A stretch of DNA of 10,237 nt, taken from assembly GCA_028565635.1 (NCBI GenBank), contig JAOXYB010066057.1, positions 1 through 10,237 on the forward strand, in the 5' to 3' direction. The stretch is from Phoronis ovalis. Its lineage: Eukaryota > Phoronida > Phoronidae. The notes under the pieces are model-generated. The model had not been told where the DNA came from and did not search any database. It saw nothing but the letters and a program-made list of their open reading frames with translations. The translations under genes and the position numbers were made by a program. Each line of letters starts with the position of its first letter. The first letter of the stretch is position 1. This document shows, one piece after another, positions 1-8,322 of the stretch.

Positions 1-150
1 TGTATTTACCCTGTGCCAAATATGAAACCGATCGGGTAAAAACTGAAGCTGTTATCGCGAGACAAAGAAAGTGTTACTTACGACAACGACGACGACAACA
101 ACACCTACACTAGGACAATATGCCCATCCACCACTATGTGGATGGGCATA
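1..150 (+). mobile_element. 3' tail of element 0, a non-autonomous repeat cut by the window edge
   Basis: This is the last unit and right end of the same element seen complete further on. It carries the terminal-unit signature (ATATGAAACCGATCGGGTAAAA, then GCTGTTATCGCGAGAC), a GAC/AAC trinucleotide tract near 79-105, and the closing hairpin at 119-150. Positions 1-44 match 10194-10237 at 43 of 44 bases. The copy lies downstream of the terminal exon and antisense to the gene. No protein-coding capacity for mobility is visible. Confidence 0.85.
119..150 (+). repeat. Terminal hairpin of element 0, perfect 13-bp stem
   Basis: TATGCCCATCCAC (119-131) pairs perfectly with GTGGATGGGCATA (138-150) around a 6-base loop CACTAT. 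The same structure closes elements 1 and 2 (3903-3931 and near 8169-8198), each with one G/A mismatch in the stem. The outer ten bases are the inverse complement of the left-end motif ATGCCCATCC in elements 1 and 2. It marks the right terminus of the element. Confidence 0.85.
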
Positions 151-218
151 AAAATGCACAGTCATCTGTATAAAAAGTAGCAACTATCATGGCAGATATA
201 AGCTGATGCAAAGTGCTG

Positions 219-617
219 TTACTCGCCTTTTTGTATCTTTGCATGAGAACTAAGAGCAGCCTGAAGAATTCTTGTTAGCAAAGTTTCATCCATGATATCA
301 GCAACAGTATCATTTTTCGTAACATTGCATATCTCTGGTAGTATTAAAGCCACAGTTGAGTGCATCTGAAAAAGCAATGTATCATTATAGGCAACAGCTT
401 TATAGTAACACATCTGAGTATGGGTAAACCACTTTTCTAGTAAACAAATCATACTTACTAATTTTAAAAAGTCTGGGATCAACCTTACATGTTCACATAG
501 GAACTGTTGTTGCAGATTATGGATTGTTATCTTCTGTGGTCTAAATCTAAGTGGTAGATGATTCAACAAGACAGCATGCAACACAAACATTCTTGCCAAA
601 TCAGCTGAAACACAGTT
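219..617 (-). CDS. Terminal coding exon (exon E) of an unrecognised helical protein
   Basis: This exon encodes the last 132 residues of the gene, beginning NCVSADLARMFVLHAVLL and ending with TAA at 221-219. The acceptor is strong: a T/G-rich tract (TTGTGTGTCTTGTTTTCAG) sits just upstream on the minus strand, and the exon enters in phase 0, matching the donor of exon D. The open frame starts a few codons before the acceptor, so the ATG at 632-630 is probably intronic and not a start. The product is rich in Leu, Ile, Val and His, has no clear membrane segment or catalytic motif, and looks like packed amphipathic helices. No AATAAA or ATTAAA is seen on the minus strand between 218 and 1. A weak GTAACA donor overlaps the stop codon, so an extra exon to the left is possible. 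No family recognised. Confidence 0.72.
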   Translation of the reverse strand, partial: NCVSADLARMFVLHAVLLNHLPLRFRPQKITIHNLQQQFLCEHVRLIPDFLKLVSMICLLEKWFTHTQMCYYKAVAYNDTLLFQMHSTVALILPEICNVTKNDTVADIMDETLLTRILQAALSSHAKIQKGE

Positions 618-1427
618 CTGAAAACAAGACACACAAACAACACATAATGTAGATCACTAAATAATTCATTTATCTGCATCTTCATGTAATGTACAGAGTA
701 TATATTAAGTGTATACTAGGCATAGTTTAATATTGTAACTATATTCACGAAGGAAAGCTAAACTGAGAGCCAAAAGATGTGTCCTACTCCAGAGCTGGCA
801 CTTGTAGAAAAAGTGAAATTGCAAAAAAAGATTATTTTATCACCAGGGCACATATTGTGGCTTACATATACAACATATAACAACACATTTGGTAAAAAAG
901 GCATATTTTTACCTCCCAAGTCTGCAAAAGAGTGTTTTAACCACTGGTTATAGACTAAAAAGATGTAATTTAGCCCCAAGTTTGACAGTCATGATAAATA
1001 AAAGGCATGTTGATTTATGTTGGGTTGGCTGCATGTAGAGTAATAACATGACCTTACATAGAGAAAATGAAGGTGTCAGAATAATGTACAATGTACATTT
1101 ATTTCACGATTTATTCCTGATCCTGGGTAAAGTTGGTGAAATGATATGATTTTTATTCTGTATAACGTCTGCCTAAGGGTCAGGTTTTAAACCTACATGT
1201 CTTTCACAAGAAACTCTTGTGCATTATGTGTACATCTAGGGTGCATTTTTTACGTTCACGCAAGAGTACCCAGTTTTCCACAAGTGCCAGCCTAGGCGTC
1301 TTACAGAATAAGCCCTACAGATTCTGAGATGCGTCATATTGTCATATTCTAGCGAGATTTAAAATGAGATTAAGTGACACACAAATCCTTGTCTAGTAAT
1401 CATATGTAGTTAATTTAAGTAACCAAC
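618..1427 (-). other. Intron D-E
   Basis: This is an 810-bp AT-rich intron. The donor is AAG|GTTGGT at 1427 and the acceptor TTTTCAG ends at 618. An open frame at 979-758 on the minus strand has no matching splice sites, and the flanking exons already join in phase 0, so it is taken as chance. I see no repeat units or RNA genes here. Confidence 0.65.
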
Positions 1428-1568
1428 CTTGGACAATGAATCACCAGTATATTCTTTGGCAATACAATTACTTTTAAGAAATAGAAAAGTTGAAATCACT
1501 AATGATGCTGTCCTACGGTCTAGATTTTTTAAATCACTTGAAGCAATCAACTCCTCAGCATCTTTCAG
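1428..1568 (-). CDS. Internal coding exon (exon D) of the same gene
   Basis: A 141-bp exon encoding 47 residues, starting LKDAEELIASSDLKNLDRR and ending TGDSLSK, in phase 0 at both ends. The acceptor AATATTTCCTTTCAG is excellent. The donor AAG|GTTGGT is acceptable but not ideal (T at +3). The frame is open throughout, while neighbouring intron sequence has stops. The peptide reads as a charged helix followed by a hydrophobic helix (TASLVISTFLFLK), in keeping with a helical-repeat protein. It joins exon C (phase 0) on its left side in the transcript, across a 3.6-kb repeat-filled intron. No family recognised. Confidence 0.75.
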
Positions 1569-2324
1569 CTGAAAGGAAATATTAATTTAACCAGCAGTGT
1601 TATTGAAGGCTGTTTCAAGTAATAACAATTAGTCATCTTTTGCTCCCACTGTGTTATACCACATGATCAGGCAATTATAATAAATTAAAGACAGTTTTAC
1701 AATTTCAAAATATTCAAACCAACAATGTATCTCAGTCAATTTTGTTGATTTCAATTAATACAGCAAAATTTTCAAATCTGAAAAACAGTCACTTTTAGTA
1801 GACATCTATTTATACATTATATTGTAGCTTCACCATTTCAGTAATTTGTTTTGTCCAAGGTGATTCAATTTCAAATGTTTTTATTTAGTCAAAAATGGAT
1901 CTGTGGATTTCTTCATATTAAATAAAGGAAATCATCCATGGAGACCAACTGTTAAAAGTACTAGTTAAAATTCAACTTACAACAAAATAAAGCTGTTGAT
2001 ATCAGATTTGATAAGATGATAAGATATTGGCAGATTTTATGTAATCTAAAGCCACCACATTCATGACTGGACAAGGGGGAGGGGAAAAGTATAAATTTAC
2101 AAGAATTGTAAGTTCTATAATAACTAGCATTGGTTCTTTACAGAAATGCTTTACTGCAGCTATTTTAAGCAGTTTTAACTCATAATTCTATAGGCATTTT
2201 AACTGTTTTAATTTCATTGTATTTTCTGTAAATGGCCTGGTGTTTTCTACACTTGACACATAACTGTAAAAAGAAATTCACTCAGATATCAAATTTTAAA
2301 ATTGTCGTTTGACAATATGGTAGT
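1569..2324 (-). other. Intron C-D, part nearest exon D
   Basis: AT-rich intronic sequence without recognisable repeat units. It contains one cryptic or alternative terminal-exon candidate on the minus strand (2263-2180, listed separately). A minus-strand AATAAA (TTTATT at 1880-1885) lies about 300 bases beyond that candidate. Nothing else can be supported. Confidence 0.6.
2180..2263 (-). other. Possible alternative terminal exon (weak)
   Basis: A strong acceptor (TTTCTTTTTACAG) is followed by 27 codons in phase 0, the same phase as the donor of exon C. They begin LCVKCRKHQAIYRKYN and close with TGA at 2182-2180. An AATAAA on the minus strand lies about 300 bases downstream. If used, it would give a shortened product lacking exons D and E. 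The peptide is basic and unlike the rest of the protein, and no transcript evidence exists here, so it may equally be a chance acceptor. Confidence 0.2.
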
Positions 2325-2557
2325 AACAAGACATTTGTCATGTCTAATGCCCATCCAATGTATAGGATTATATTTTTTTAACATTATTAGTTTTTTACAT
2401 TAGAAAAGAATAGAATACATCATGCATTATAATATGGTTTATCATTGCGGGGTACTCTTATTCAAAATGACTGTATCTGCTGTCTGATGCATTAACTCCG
2501 GGAGAGAACTGACCATATTTTTAGAGGGGCATGTGCAGCCCAAACTCAAAATATCCA

Positions 2558-2800
2558 CCCACTTTTAAGGATTTTGGTCTCAAAAACTGACCCATTTTTA
2601 GGGTTTTCTGTCACAAAGAACCAATGTTTAAGGTTTTTTCTTGAAAAAGTTCCCTGGAATTGCTTGCTTCTTTAAAATAAAATTGAAAAACGACATATTT
2701 TTAGGGTTTGATGAAAAGTGGACCAATCTCTATGGGCATTTCTGTGAAAAGTCAATCCATTTTTAGAGATTAATTTGTGAAAAAGGGACCTATTGGGCTA
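2558..2800 (+). repeat. Short degenerate repeats of the element's 5' module
   Basis: At least five irregular copies of a motif around CCATTTTTAGGGTTTT, each followed by GAAAAAGT or similar and then GACC or ACCAAT, fall 30-65 bases apart. The same series is present in element 2 (about 6445-6645). Element 3 keeps only the last copy (8768-8805). This is a noncoding tandem region inside the element. Confidence 0.7.
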
Positions 2801-3902
2801 CCAACCTATGGCCTTCTTAGAACCACCTTTGAATCGTCCAAGTAGTGCTTCGTCTTTGTGGCTATAAACGCAAAGTGACATGCCTTCTCAGGAACAAAAG
2901 GCCACCAGTTGGCCATGTTGGCAGTAATGTGAGTCAATATTATACATAACCTGTACTCACTCTGTACTGAATGTGGAGCTGATCAGCTAAAAACTGACGC
3001 AGTTATTGTGAGACAAAAAATGTTACGCGCAGTAAAAAATGTCAAAGATTCGTACCAGCATTTAACCTACTTGTCAAGGTCATTTTAAAATATCATCTAG
3101 CCTGTTACTCCCACCAATCTATTGGTTTCCTAAAACCACCTTTGAATCATCCAGGCTACGCCTCATCTTCGTGGCGATAAATGCAACGTTATGTGCCCTA
3201 TTGGGAACAGACATGGCCACCAGTTGGCCATATTGGAAGTAATCTATGTCAAAATTACACATAGCCTGTATTGGTACCTGTACTTAATCTGCACCAAATA
3301 AGAAGCAGATCGGACTTATTCTGTGCTGAATATGAAGCTGATCGGATAAAAACTGAAGGTGTTATTATGACGTGCAACTTCGTGAACCAACATGGCTGCC
3401 AGTCAGCCATGTTAGAAGTAATCTATGTCAATATTATATATAACCTGTACTTTGCCCTGTACTTACTGTGTACTGAACATGTAGCTGATCGAATAAAAAC
3501 TAAAGCAGTTATTGCAAGACAAAGAAAGTGTTATGCACAGCAAAAAATGTACAATTGTTGCGGCATTTGACCTACTTGTCAAGGTCATTTTAAAATGTCA
3601 CATAGCCTAAAATGCCCACCAACCTATGGCTTTCTTAGAGCCACCTTTAAGTCATCCAGGTAGCGCTTCGTCTTTGCTGCTATAAACGCAACGTTATGTG
3701 CTCTCTCGGGAACAAACATGGCCACCAGTCGACCATATTGGAAATAATCAAGGTCAAAAGTATAACAGACCTGCAATTTGACCTGTATTTATCCTGTACC
3801 GAATATGAAGCTGATCGGGTAAAAACTGAAGCTGTTATCGCGAGACAAAGGAAAGTGTTACATACGACGACGACAACGACGACAACGCCTTCGCTACGAC
3901 TA

Positions 3903-3931
3903 TATGCCCAGCCACTATGTGGATGGGCATA
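3903..3931 (+). repeat. Terminal hairpin of element 1
   Basis: TATGCCCAGCCAC and GTGGATGGGCATA form a 13-bp stem with one mismatch around a 3-base loop (TAT). It marks the right end of element 1, directly after the GAC tract and the block CGCCTTCGCTACGACTA. Confidence 0.8.
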
Positions 3932-4050
3932 ATAAACATTGTTGCAATTTATTTTTGCATTTGGAAGAACTTACAGCCAGCACTGATGCTCACTCTTATT
4001 TATAGTTACCTAATAAGAAAAATAACAGCTTTTTCCTGAAAATCAATAAT
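3932..4050 (-). other. Intron C-D between repeats
   Basis: A short AT-rich intronic gap between element 1 and the older element. A minus-strand 35-base segment (about 4011-3977) is bounded by TTATTAG and GTAAGT splice-like sites. Its length would break the reading phase between exons C and D, so it is not called an exon. Confidence 0.5.
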
Positions 4051-4690
4051 TCCCAATATAACAAGAGGTCTGCTTTTGCAGACAGATGCCAATCACAGTG
4101 AAGTAGTTTTAAAGTGATCTTTCCATGTATCAAAGTTTTCAGGATCTGGCAAAAACAGTTTGACAACTGCAGGAAAATTTCAAATTTTCAGTTCAATTTG
4201 ACTAACCGTTCAAGGTCATTTTAAAATACCATCTACCATTAACACCCGCCTACCTCTGGCTTCTAAATCCACCTTAAATTATTCAAGCAACACTGCTTAC
4301 CAGGAACAAATATGTCTGCCAGTCGGCCATACTGGAAGTGATCCAGGTTAAATTCAACAATGACATATTTTGGCATCCATTTACCCCAGTTATGATTTAA
4401 AAAGATCTCTATACATATCAGAGTTTTCAAAATATGGGTAAAATATGTTTTGAATGACTTTGCAAGGTCATTCTAAATACCACTAGCCACCTATGGCCTT
4501 CTTAAAACAATTTTGAATCATCCACACAAAGGTTTATCTTCGTGGTGAAAGACGTACCATGACATACCGTCTTGGTAAAAAAATGGCCACCAGTCAGCAA
4601 TATTGAAGCTGAAGCATGTCAAAATCATACATTTTGACCTATATTTATGCTGTACCAAATATGAAACTGATCCGATAATTTTTCCATAAA
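4051..4690 (+). mobile_element. Older, diverged relative of the element family
   Basis: It begins near ATAACAAGAGGTCTGC with a small perfect hairpin (GTCTGC-TTTT-GCAGAC, 4068-4083). It then shows two diverged tandem units: an AAGTGATCTTTCC / AAAGATCTCTATAC block at about 4110 and 4398, CAAGGTCATT at 4211 and 4463, and GCCAGTCGGCCATACTGG near 4318 with a weaker copy near 4584. The end resembles the terminal unit (CTGTACCAAATATGAAACTGATCCGATAA near 4651). The divergence suggests an older insertion than elements 1-3. The limits are approximate. Confidence 0.6.
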
Positions 4691-5216
4691 TTAACAAACG
4701 ACCTGTTTTAGAAAGGAATGAGGAAATAAACTTAAGGTAACTATAAAAATACTGTGATGAACTTTATCTATCTAATTTATAAATTTTACTTAAATTATAT
4801 TATTCATGGCTATTTTATGACACTTGGGGATATACGGTGGCGGGAAAATTATTATGTTATATATACCTTAAAAATGACTACCATTCTTACACGTAGTCAC
4901 ACTATTCACAATAAAATCCAATAGTATTTTAATAAACAATCAATGCTCTTGGACAAAATTATCGTTACCTACCTATTAATTAAAAAAATACATGTGACAA
5001 TTGAAAATCTTATTACTATTATTTACCTTTTGGTTCAATATCTTGTTCTTATTTCCAAAATTTCTATTTTTATTGACTAATTAATGTTAGCTGCAGAACT
5101 AAAAATTGTTATTTGTTTTTACAAAAGTGCTTTGTTTATACACAAAAAATAGCCACTTGAAAGGCTTTACCAAAGCTGCCTACTATAAGCAGTAATCAAT
5201 CTATTAAAGGACCTAC
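4691..5216 (-). other. AT-rich part of intron C-D
   Basis: Very AT-rich sequence with no repeat units, RNA genes or supportable coding segments. It ends at the donor of exon C (AAAG|GTAGGT, GT at 5216-5215). Confidence 0.6.
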
Positions 5217-5312
5217 CTTTATAGGAGATGCCATGAGTTCATTTTTTATTTGTGACATAGTGGAATAGTCTTTCACAACTTCTGACAATGTATTTCTTAA
5301 GACGTTGCCAAA
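5217..5312 (-). CDS. Internal coding exon (exon C) of the same gene
   Basis: A 96-bp exon giving exactly 32 codons, phase 0 at both ends: FGNVLRNTLSEVVKDYST, then a Lys/Glu-containing stretch ending in ASPIK. The acceptor ATTTTGCTTGTAG and donor AAAG|GTAGGT are both good. The peptide reads as one amphipathic helix with polar spacing. It follows exon B after a 456-bp intron and leads into exon D across 3.6 kb of repeat-rich intron. The length and frame make a chance open segment unlikely. No family recognised. Confidence 0.75.
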
Positions 5313-5768
5313 CTACAAGCAAAATCATATTTATTGGTTTTATAATGTTGCGTCTGCCATAACAGATGAACAATTTAGGTTATAAAGAGTTGATTGGTAT
5401 GACATTGATTACTCTAGCAGCAAATGTTCATTGAGCAGTTCACTAATTGGGCATGCCAGGGCATAGCTGAAAGTATTTTTTCTCCACTAATATTTGCTTA
5501 TCAAGGCACGTGCTGTGTGCTTAGACAGTTTCGTTAAAAAAAAACACTCCTTTGGTTTAGTATTATAAATGAAATAACGTCTTTGAAACAAACACGGCCA
5601 CTAATCAGCCATACTGGAAGTGATCCAGGTCAAATTCTAAATTATTTACTAGTGCTAATCTGGCAAAAATTGATGTTTTTATTGCAAGACAAATCAAAGA
5701 GTATGATTGCAAAACCATTATTCACCATATCACATCAAACAGAAAAATGTTTATTATAAACAACTTAC
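5313..5768 (-). other. Intron B-C, with a repeat relic
   Basis: A 456-bp intron with donor AAT|GTAAGT (GT at 5768-5767) and acceptor TTGTAG ending at 5313. The only recognisable content is the element relic at ~5572-5722. Confidence 0.65.
5572..5722 (+). repeat. Short relic of the element unit
   Basis: AAACACGGCCACTAATCAGC, followed by CATACTGGAAGTGATCCAGGTCAAATTC, matches the unit's GGCC-hairpin block. It is followed after a gap by TTATTGCAAGACAAA, which matches the unit's TTATTGCGAGACAAA block. The middle of the unit is degraded or deleted. It lies inside the short intron B-C in the same + orientation as the others. Confidence 0.6.
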
Positions 5769-5961
5769 ATTACTGCCCATTATTTTATTTATCCAAACTG
5801 AGGAAATGCTGATATGAAATCCTAACAGTTGCATAGCACTAATTTCCAAACCAGACATAAAAGCACAGTTAAGTCCACAATGCAATGCTTCTAGCACATT
5901 AATACGAAGAATCAAAGTCACAGTGCTCTCATCAACTTGACGTATAGTACAAGAGTCATCA
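5769..5961 (-). CDS. Internal coding exon (exon B) of the same gene
   Basis: A 193-bp exon. The acceptor (TATTATAATTTTATAG) is followed by one base that completes the codon split from exon A, then 64 codons: DDSCTIRQVDESTVTLILR, then a hydrophobic helical run including NVLEALHCGLN and ISAMQLLGF, ending KIMGSN. The donor AAT|GTAAGT is near consensus and phase 0. Phase 2 entry matches exon A exactly, which supports the join. The Leu/Ile/Ala pattern and absence of low-complexity sequence point to paired helices, as in ARM/HEAT-like scaffolds; this is inference. An open frame at 6220-5918 in another register overlaps its 5' end and is a shadow. Confidence 0.75.
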
Positions 5962-6210
5962 CTATAAAATTATAATAGGAACAAAATTTTAAATAAAGTT
6001 TATTTTCTCTGTATTCAATGTACTCCATTGTACGACATATAAGCGAGTAATAACTGTATGCCATGTCAATCAGAACAAACATTTCCATTACAAAAAAAAG
6101 TGTTCTAATTTTATGATATTTTAAAACACACAAAACATAATACACGATTTCTATGTATTTATTGCATACAGATAATTTTTTTTTAAATTTAACATTATTG
6201 CAACAAATAA
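5962..6210 (-). other. Intron A-B, part nearest exon B
   Basis: AT-rich intron sequence containing the acceptor for exon B. It includes a long minus-strand open frame without splice support. No repeat unit is seen before element 2 starts at 6211. Confidence 0.6.
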
Positions 6211-8198
6211 AACAAGACATTTGTCATGTCTAATGCCCATCCAATGTTTAGCATTATATTTTTTTAACATTATTGGTTTTTTACATTAGAAAAGAATACA
6301 ATACATCATGCATTATAATCTGGTTTATCGTTGTGGGGTGCTCTTATTCAAAATGACTGTATCTGCTGTCTGATGCATTACCCATGGGGAAAACTGACCA
6401 AATTTTTTAATGGGTATGTGAAGCCCAAGCCGAAAATATCCACACATTTTTAAGGTATTTGGTCTCAAAAATTTACCAATTTTTAAGGTTTTTCTTGAAA
6501 AAGTTCCCTGGAATTGCTATTTTTAAATAGAATCGGAAAAAAAGACATATTTTTAGGATTTGTTGAAAAGTGGACCAATTTCTATGGGGCATTTCTGTGA
6601 AAAGTCAATCCATTTTTAGGGATTAATTTGTGAAAAAGTGACCCATTTGGGTAACCAACCTATGGTCTTCTTGAATCATCCAAGTAGCGCTTCGTCTTTG
6701 CCGCTATAAACGCAAAGTGACATGCCTTTTCAGGAACAAGCATGACCACCAATCGGCCATGTTGGAAGTAATGTGGGTCAATATTATACCTAATCTGTAC
6801 TTATTCTGTACTGAATATGGAGCTGATTGGCTAAGAACAGACGCAGTTATTGTGAGACAAAAAGTGTTACGCACTGTAAAAAATGTCGAAGATTTGTACC
6901 AGCATTTGACCTACTTGTCAAGGTCATTTTAAAATATCATCTAGCCTATTTCTCCCACCAATCTATTGCTCTTATAGAACCACCTGGGAATCGTCCAGGC
7001 AGCGCTTCATGTTCGTGGTGATAGATGCAATGTTATGTGTCCTCTTGTGAACAATCATGGCCGCCAGTCGGCCATATTGCAAGTAATCTATGCCAAAATT
7101 ACACATAGCCAGTACTGGTACCTGTACTTACTCTGCACCAAATAAGAAGCTCATCGGATAAAAACTGAAGTTGTTTTTATAACGTGCCCTTTCAGGAACA
7201 AACATGGCTGCCAGTCGGCCATATTGGAAGTAATCCGGGTCAATATTACATATAATCTGTACTTTGACATGTACTTATTCTGTACAGAATATGAAGCTAA
7301 TCAGATAAAAACTGAAGCAGTTATTGTGAGACAATAAAAGTGTTACGCATGGCAAGCAAAAAATGTCGAACATTCGTAACGGCATTGACCTACTTGTCAA
7401 GGTCATTTTAAAATGTCACCTAGCCTATTACGTCCACCAACCTATAGTCTTCTTAGAAACACCTTTGAATCCAGGTAGGGCTTTGTCTTCGCGGCTATAA
7501 ACACAATGTAACGTGCCCTCTCGATAACAAACATGACTGCCAATTGGTCACACTGAAAGTAATACATGTCAAAATTACACATAGCATGTACTGCGACCTG
7601 AACTTACTCTGTGCCGAATATGAAACTGAGGTTGTTATTATGACGTGCAATCTCACGAACCAACATGGCCACCAGTCAGCCAGGTTGGAAGTAATCTGGG
7701 TCAATAGTATACATAACCTGTACTTTGTCCTGTACTTACTGTGTACCGAATATGTAGCTGATTGGATAAAAACTAAAGCAGTTATTGCGAGACAAAGAAA
7801 ATGTTACGCACGGCAAAAAATGTCCAAGAATCGTTGTGGCATTTGACCTACTTGTCGAGGTCATTTTAAAATATCACCTAGCCTATTACACCCACCAGCC
7901 TATGGCCTTCCTAGAACCACCTTTGAATCGTCCAGGCAGCGCTTCGTCTTCACGGCTATAGATACAACATTACGTGCCCTCTCGGGAACAAACATGGCCG
8001 CCAGTCAGCCATATTGGAAGTAATCAAGGTCAAAAGTATAAGCAACCTGCATTTTGACCTGTATTTACCCTGTGCCGAATATGAAGCTGATCGGGCAAAA
8101 ACTGAAGCTGTTATCGTAAGACAAAGAAAGTGTTACATACGACAACGATGACGCCTTCACTACGACTATATGCCCAGCCACTATGGTGGATGGGCATA
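6211..8198 (+). mobile_element. Element 2: complete non-autonomous repeat element, ~2.0 kb
   Basis: The fullest copy here. The left end AACAAGACATTTGTCATGTC is followed by ATGCCCATCC at 6233-6242, and the right end is GGATGGGCATA at 8188-8198. The 5' AT-rich module runs to about 6660. Units follow with the CACCT..GAATC..CCAGG anchor near 6670 (partial), 6979, 7459 and 7915. A short trinucleotide tract (about 8137-8152) precedes the hairpin. It fills most of intron A-B, antisense to the gene. The open frames at 6717-6932 and 7544-7846 translate the repeat unit; the minus-strand frame at 7704-7495 is a shadow. No transposase or helicase is encoded. Compared with element 1 it carries an extra ~430 bp between about 7160 and 7640. 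Confidence 0.8.
7056..7074 (+). repeat. Example of the recurring GGCC mini-hairpin of the unit
   Basis: ATGGCC-GCCAGTC-GGCCAT is a 6-bp stem with a 7-base loop. The same block, intact or decayed, recurs about twenty times across the window (for example near 2907, 3213, 3391, 3718, 4314, 6742, 7203, 7664, 7993, 8913, 9438, 9771 and 10129). It is followed by TTGGAAGTAATC or a close variant. It is a hallmark of the family. Confidence 0.7.
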
Positions 8199-8322
8199 AA
8201 AACAATTTTCTCATATATCTGCTGCCATCCATTAAATAATAATTAAAATTAAATTACATTCAATAAAAATTTGAATCAATGACAAACTTATTTTTGGAAT
8301 CTGTACAACAGTTAAATTTTAC
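8199..8322 (-). other. Intron A-B, part nearest exon A
   Basis: A short AT-rich stretch between element 2 and the donor of exon A (AAG|GTAAAATTT, GT at 8322-8321). Nothing else is seen. Confidence 0.6.

Larger units (their letters stand above)
2325..3931 (+). mobile_element. Element 1: complete non-autonomous repeat element, ~1.6 kb
   Basis: The left end AACAAGACATTTGTCATGTC (2325) is shared with elements 2 and 3. ATGCCCATCC at 2347-2356 is mirrored by GGATGGGCAT at 3921-3930. Between them are an AT-rich module with short TTTTTAGGG repeats (to ~2820) and units starting at the GAACCACCTTTGAATCGTCC anchor (near 2821, 3135 and 3640). A GAC/AAC tract follows (~3864-3887), then the terminal hairpin. 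The element sits in the 3.6-kb intron C-D, antisense to the gene. Its open frames (3271-3570, 3696-3932) are translations of the repeat unit, not a mobility gene. It lacks ~430 bp present in element 2. The class is uncertain; the Helitron2/Helentron-like layout is an inference. Confidence 0.8.

Noticed and set aside
758-979. Minus-strand 73-residue open frame in intron D-E
   Set aside because: No convincing acceptor and donor, and exons D and E already join in phase 0.
3271-3570. Plus-strand open frames in the repeats (also 3696-3932, 6717-6932, 6827-7021, 7544-7846, 8569-8778, 9060-9248) as genes
   Set aside because: They coincide with repeat units or the element's left end, recur in several copies in broken forms, and show no known domain.
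2325-3931. Elements as classical cut-and-paste transposons with long terminal inverted repeats
   Set aside because: Only about ten bases are inverted between the ends, the left end extends past that motif in all copies, and no clear target-site duplication is visible.
3977-4011. 35-base micro-exon on the minus strand with good splice-like borders
   Set aside because: Its length is not a multiple of three, and it would break the phase-0 join between exons C and D.
5918-6220. Minus-strand 100-residue open frame
   Set aside because: It overlaps exon B in another register, is AT-driven, and lacks splice or start support. Exon B's own frame joins neighbours in phase.
7495-7704. Minus-strand 69-residue open frame
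   Set aside because: It is the reverse of two repeat units inside element 2.
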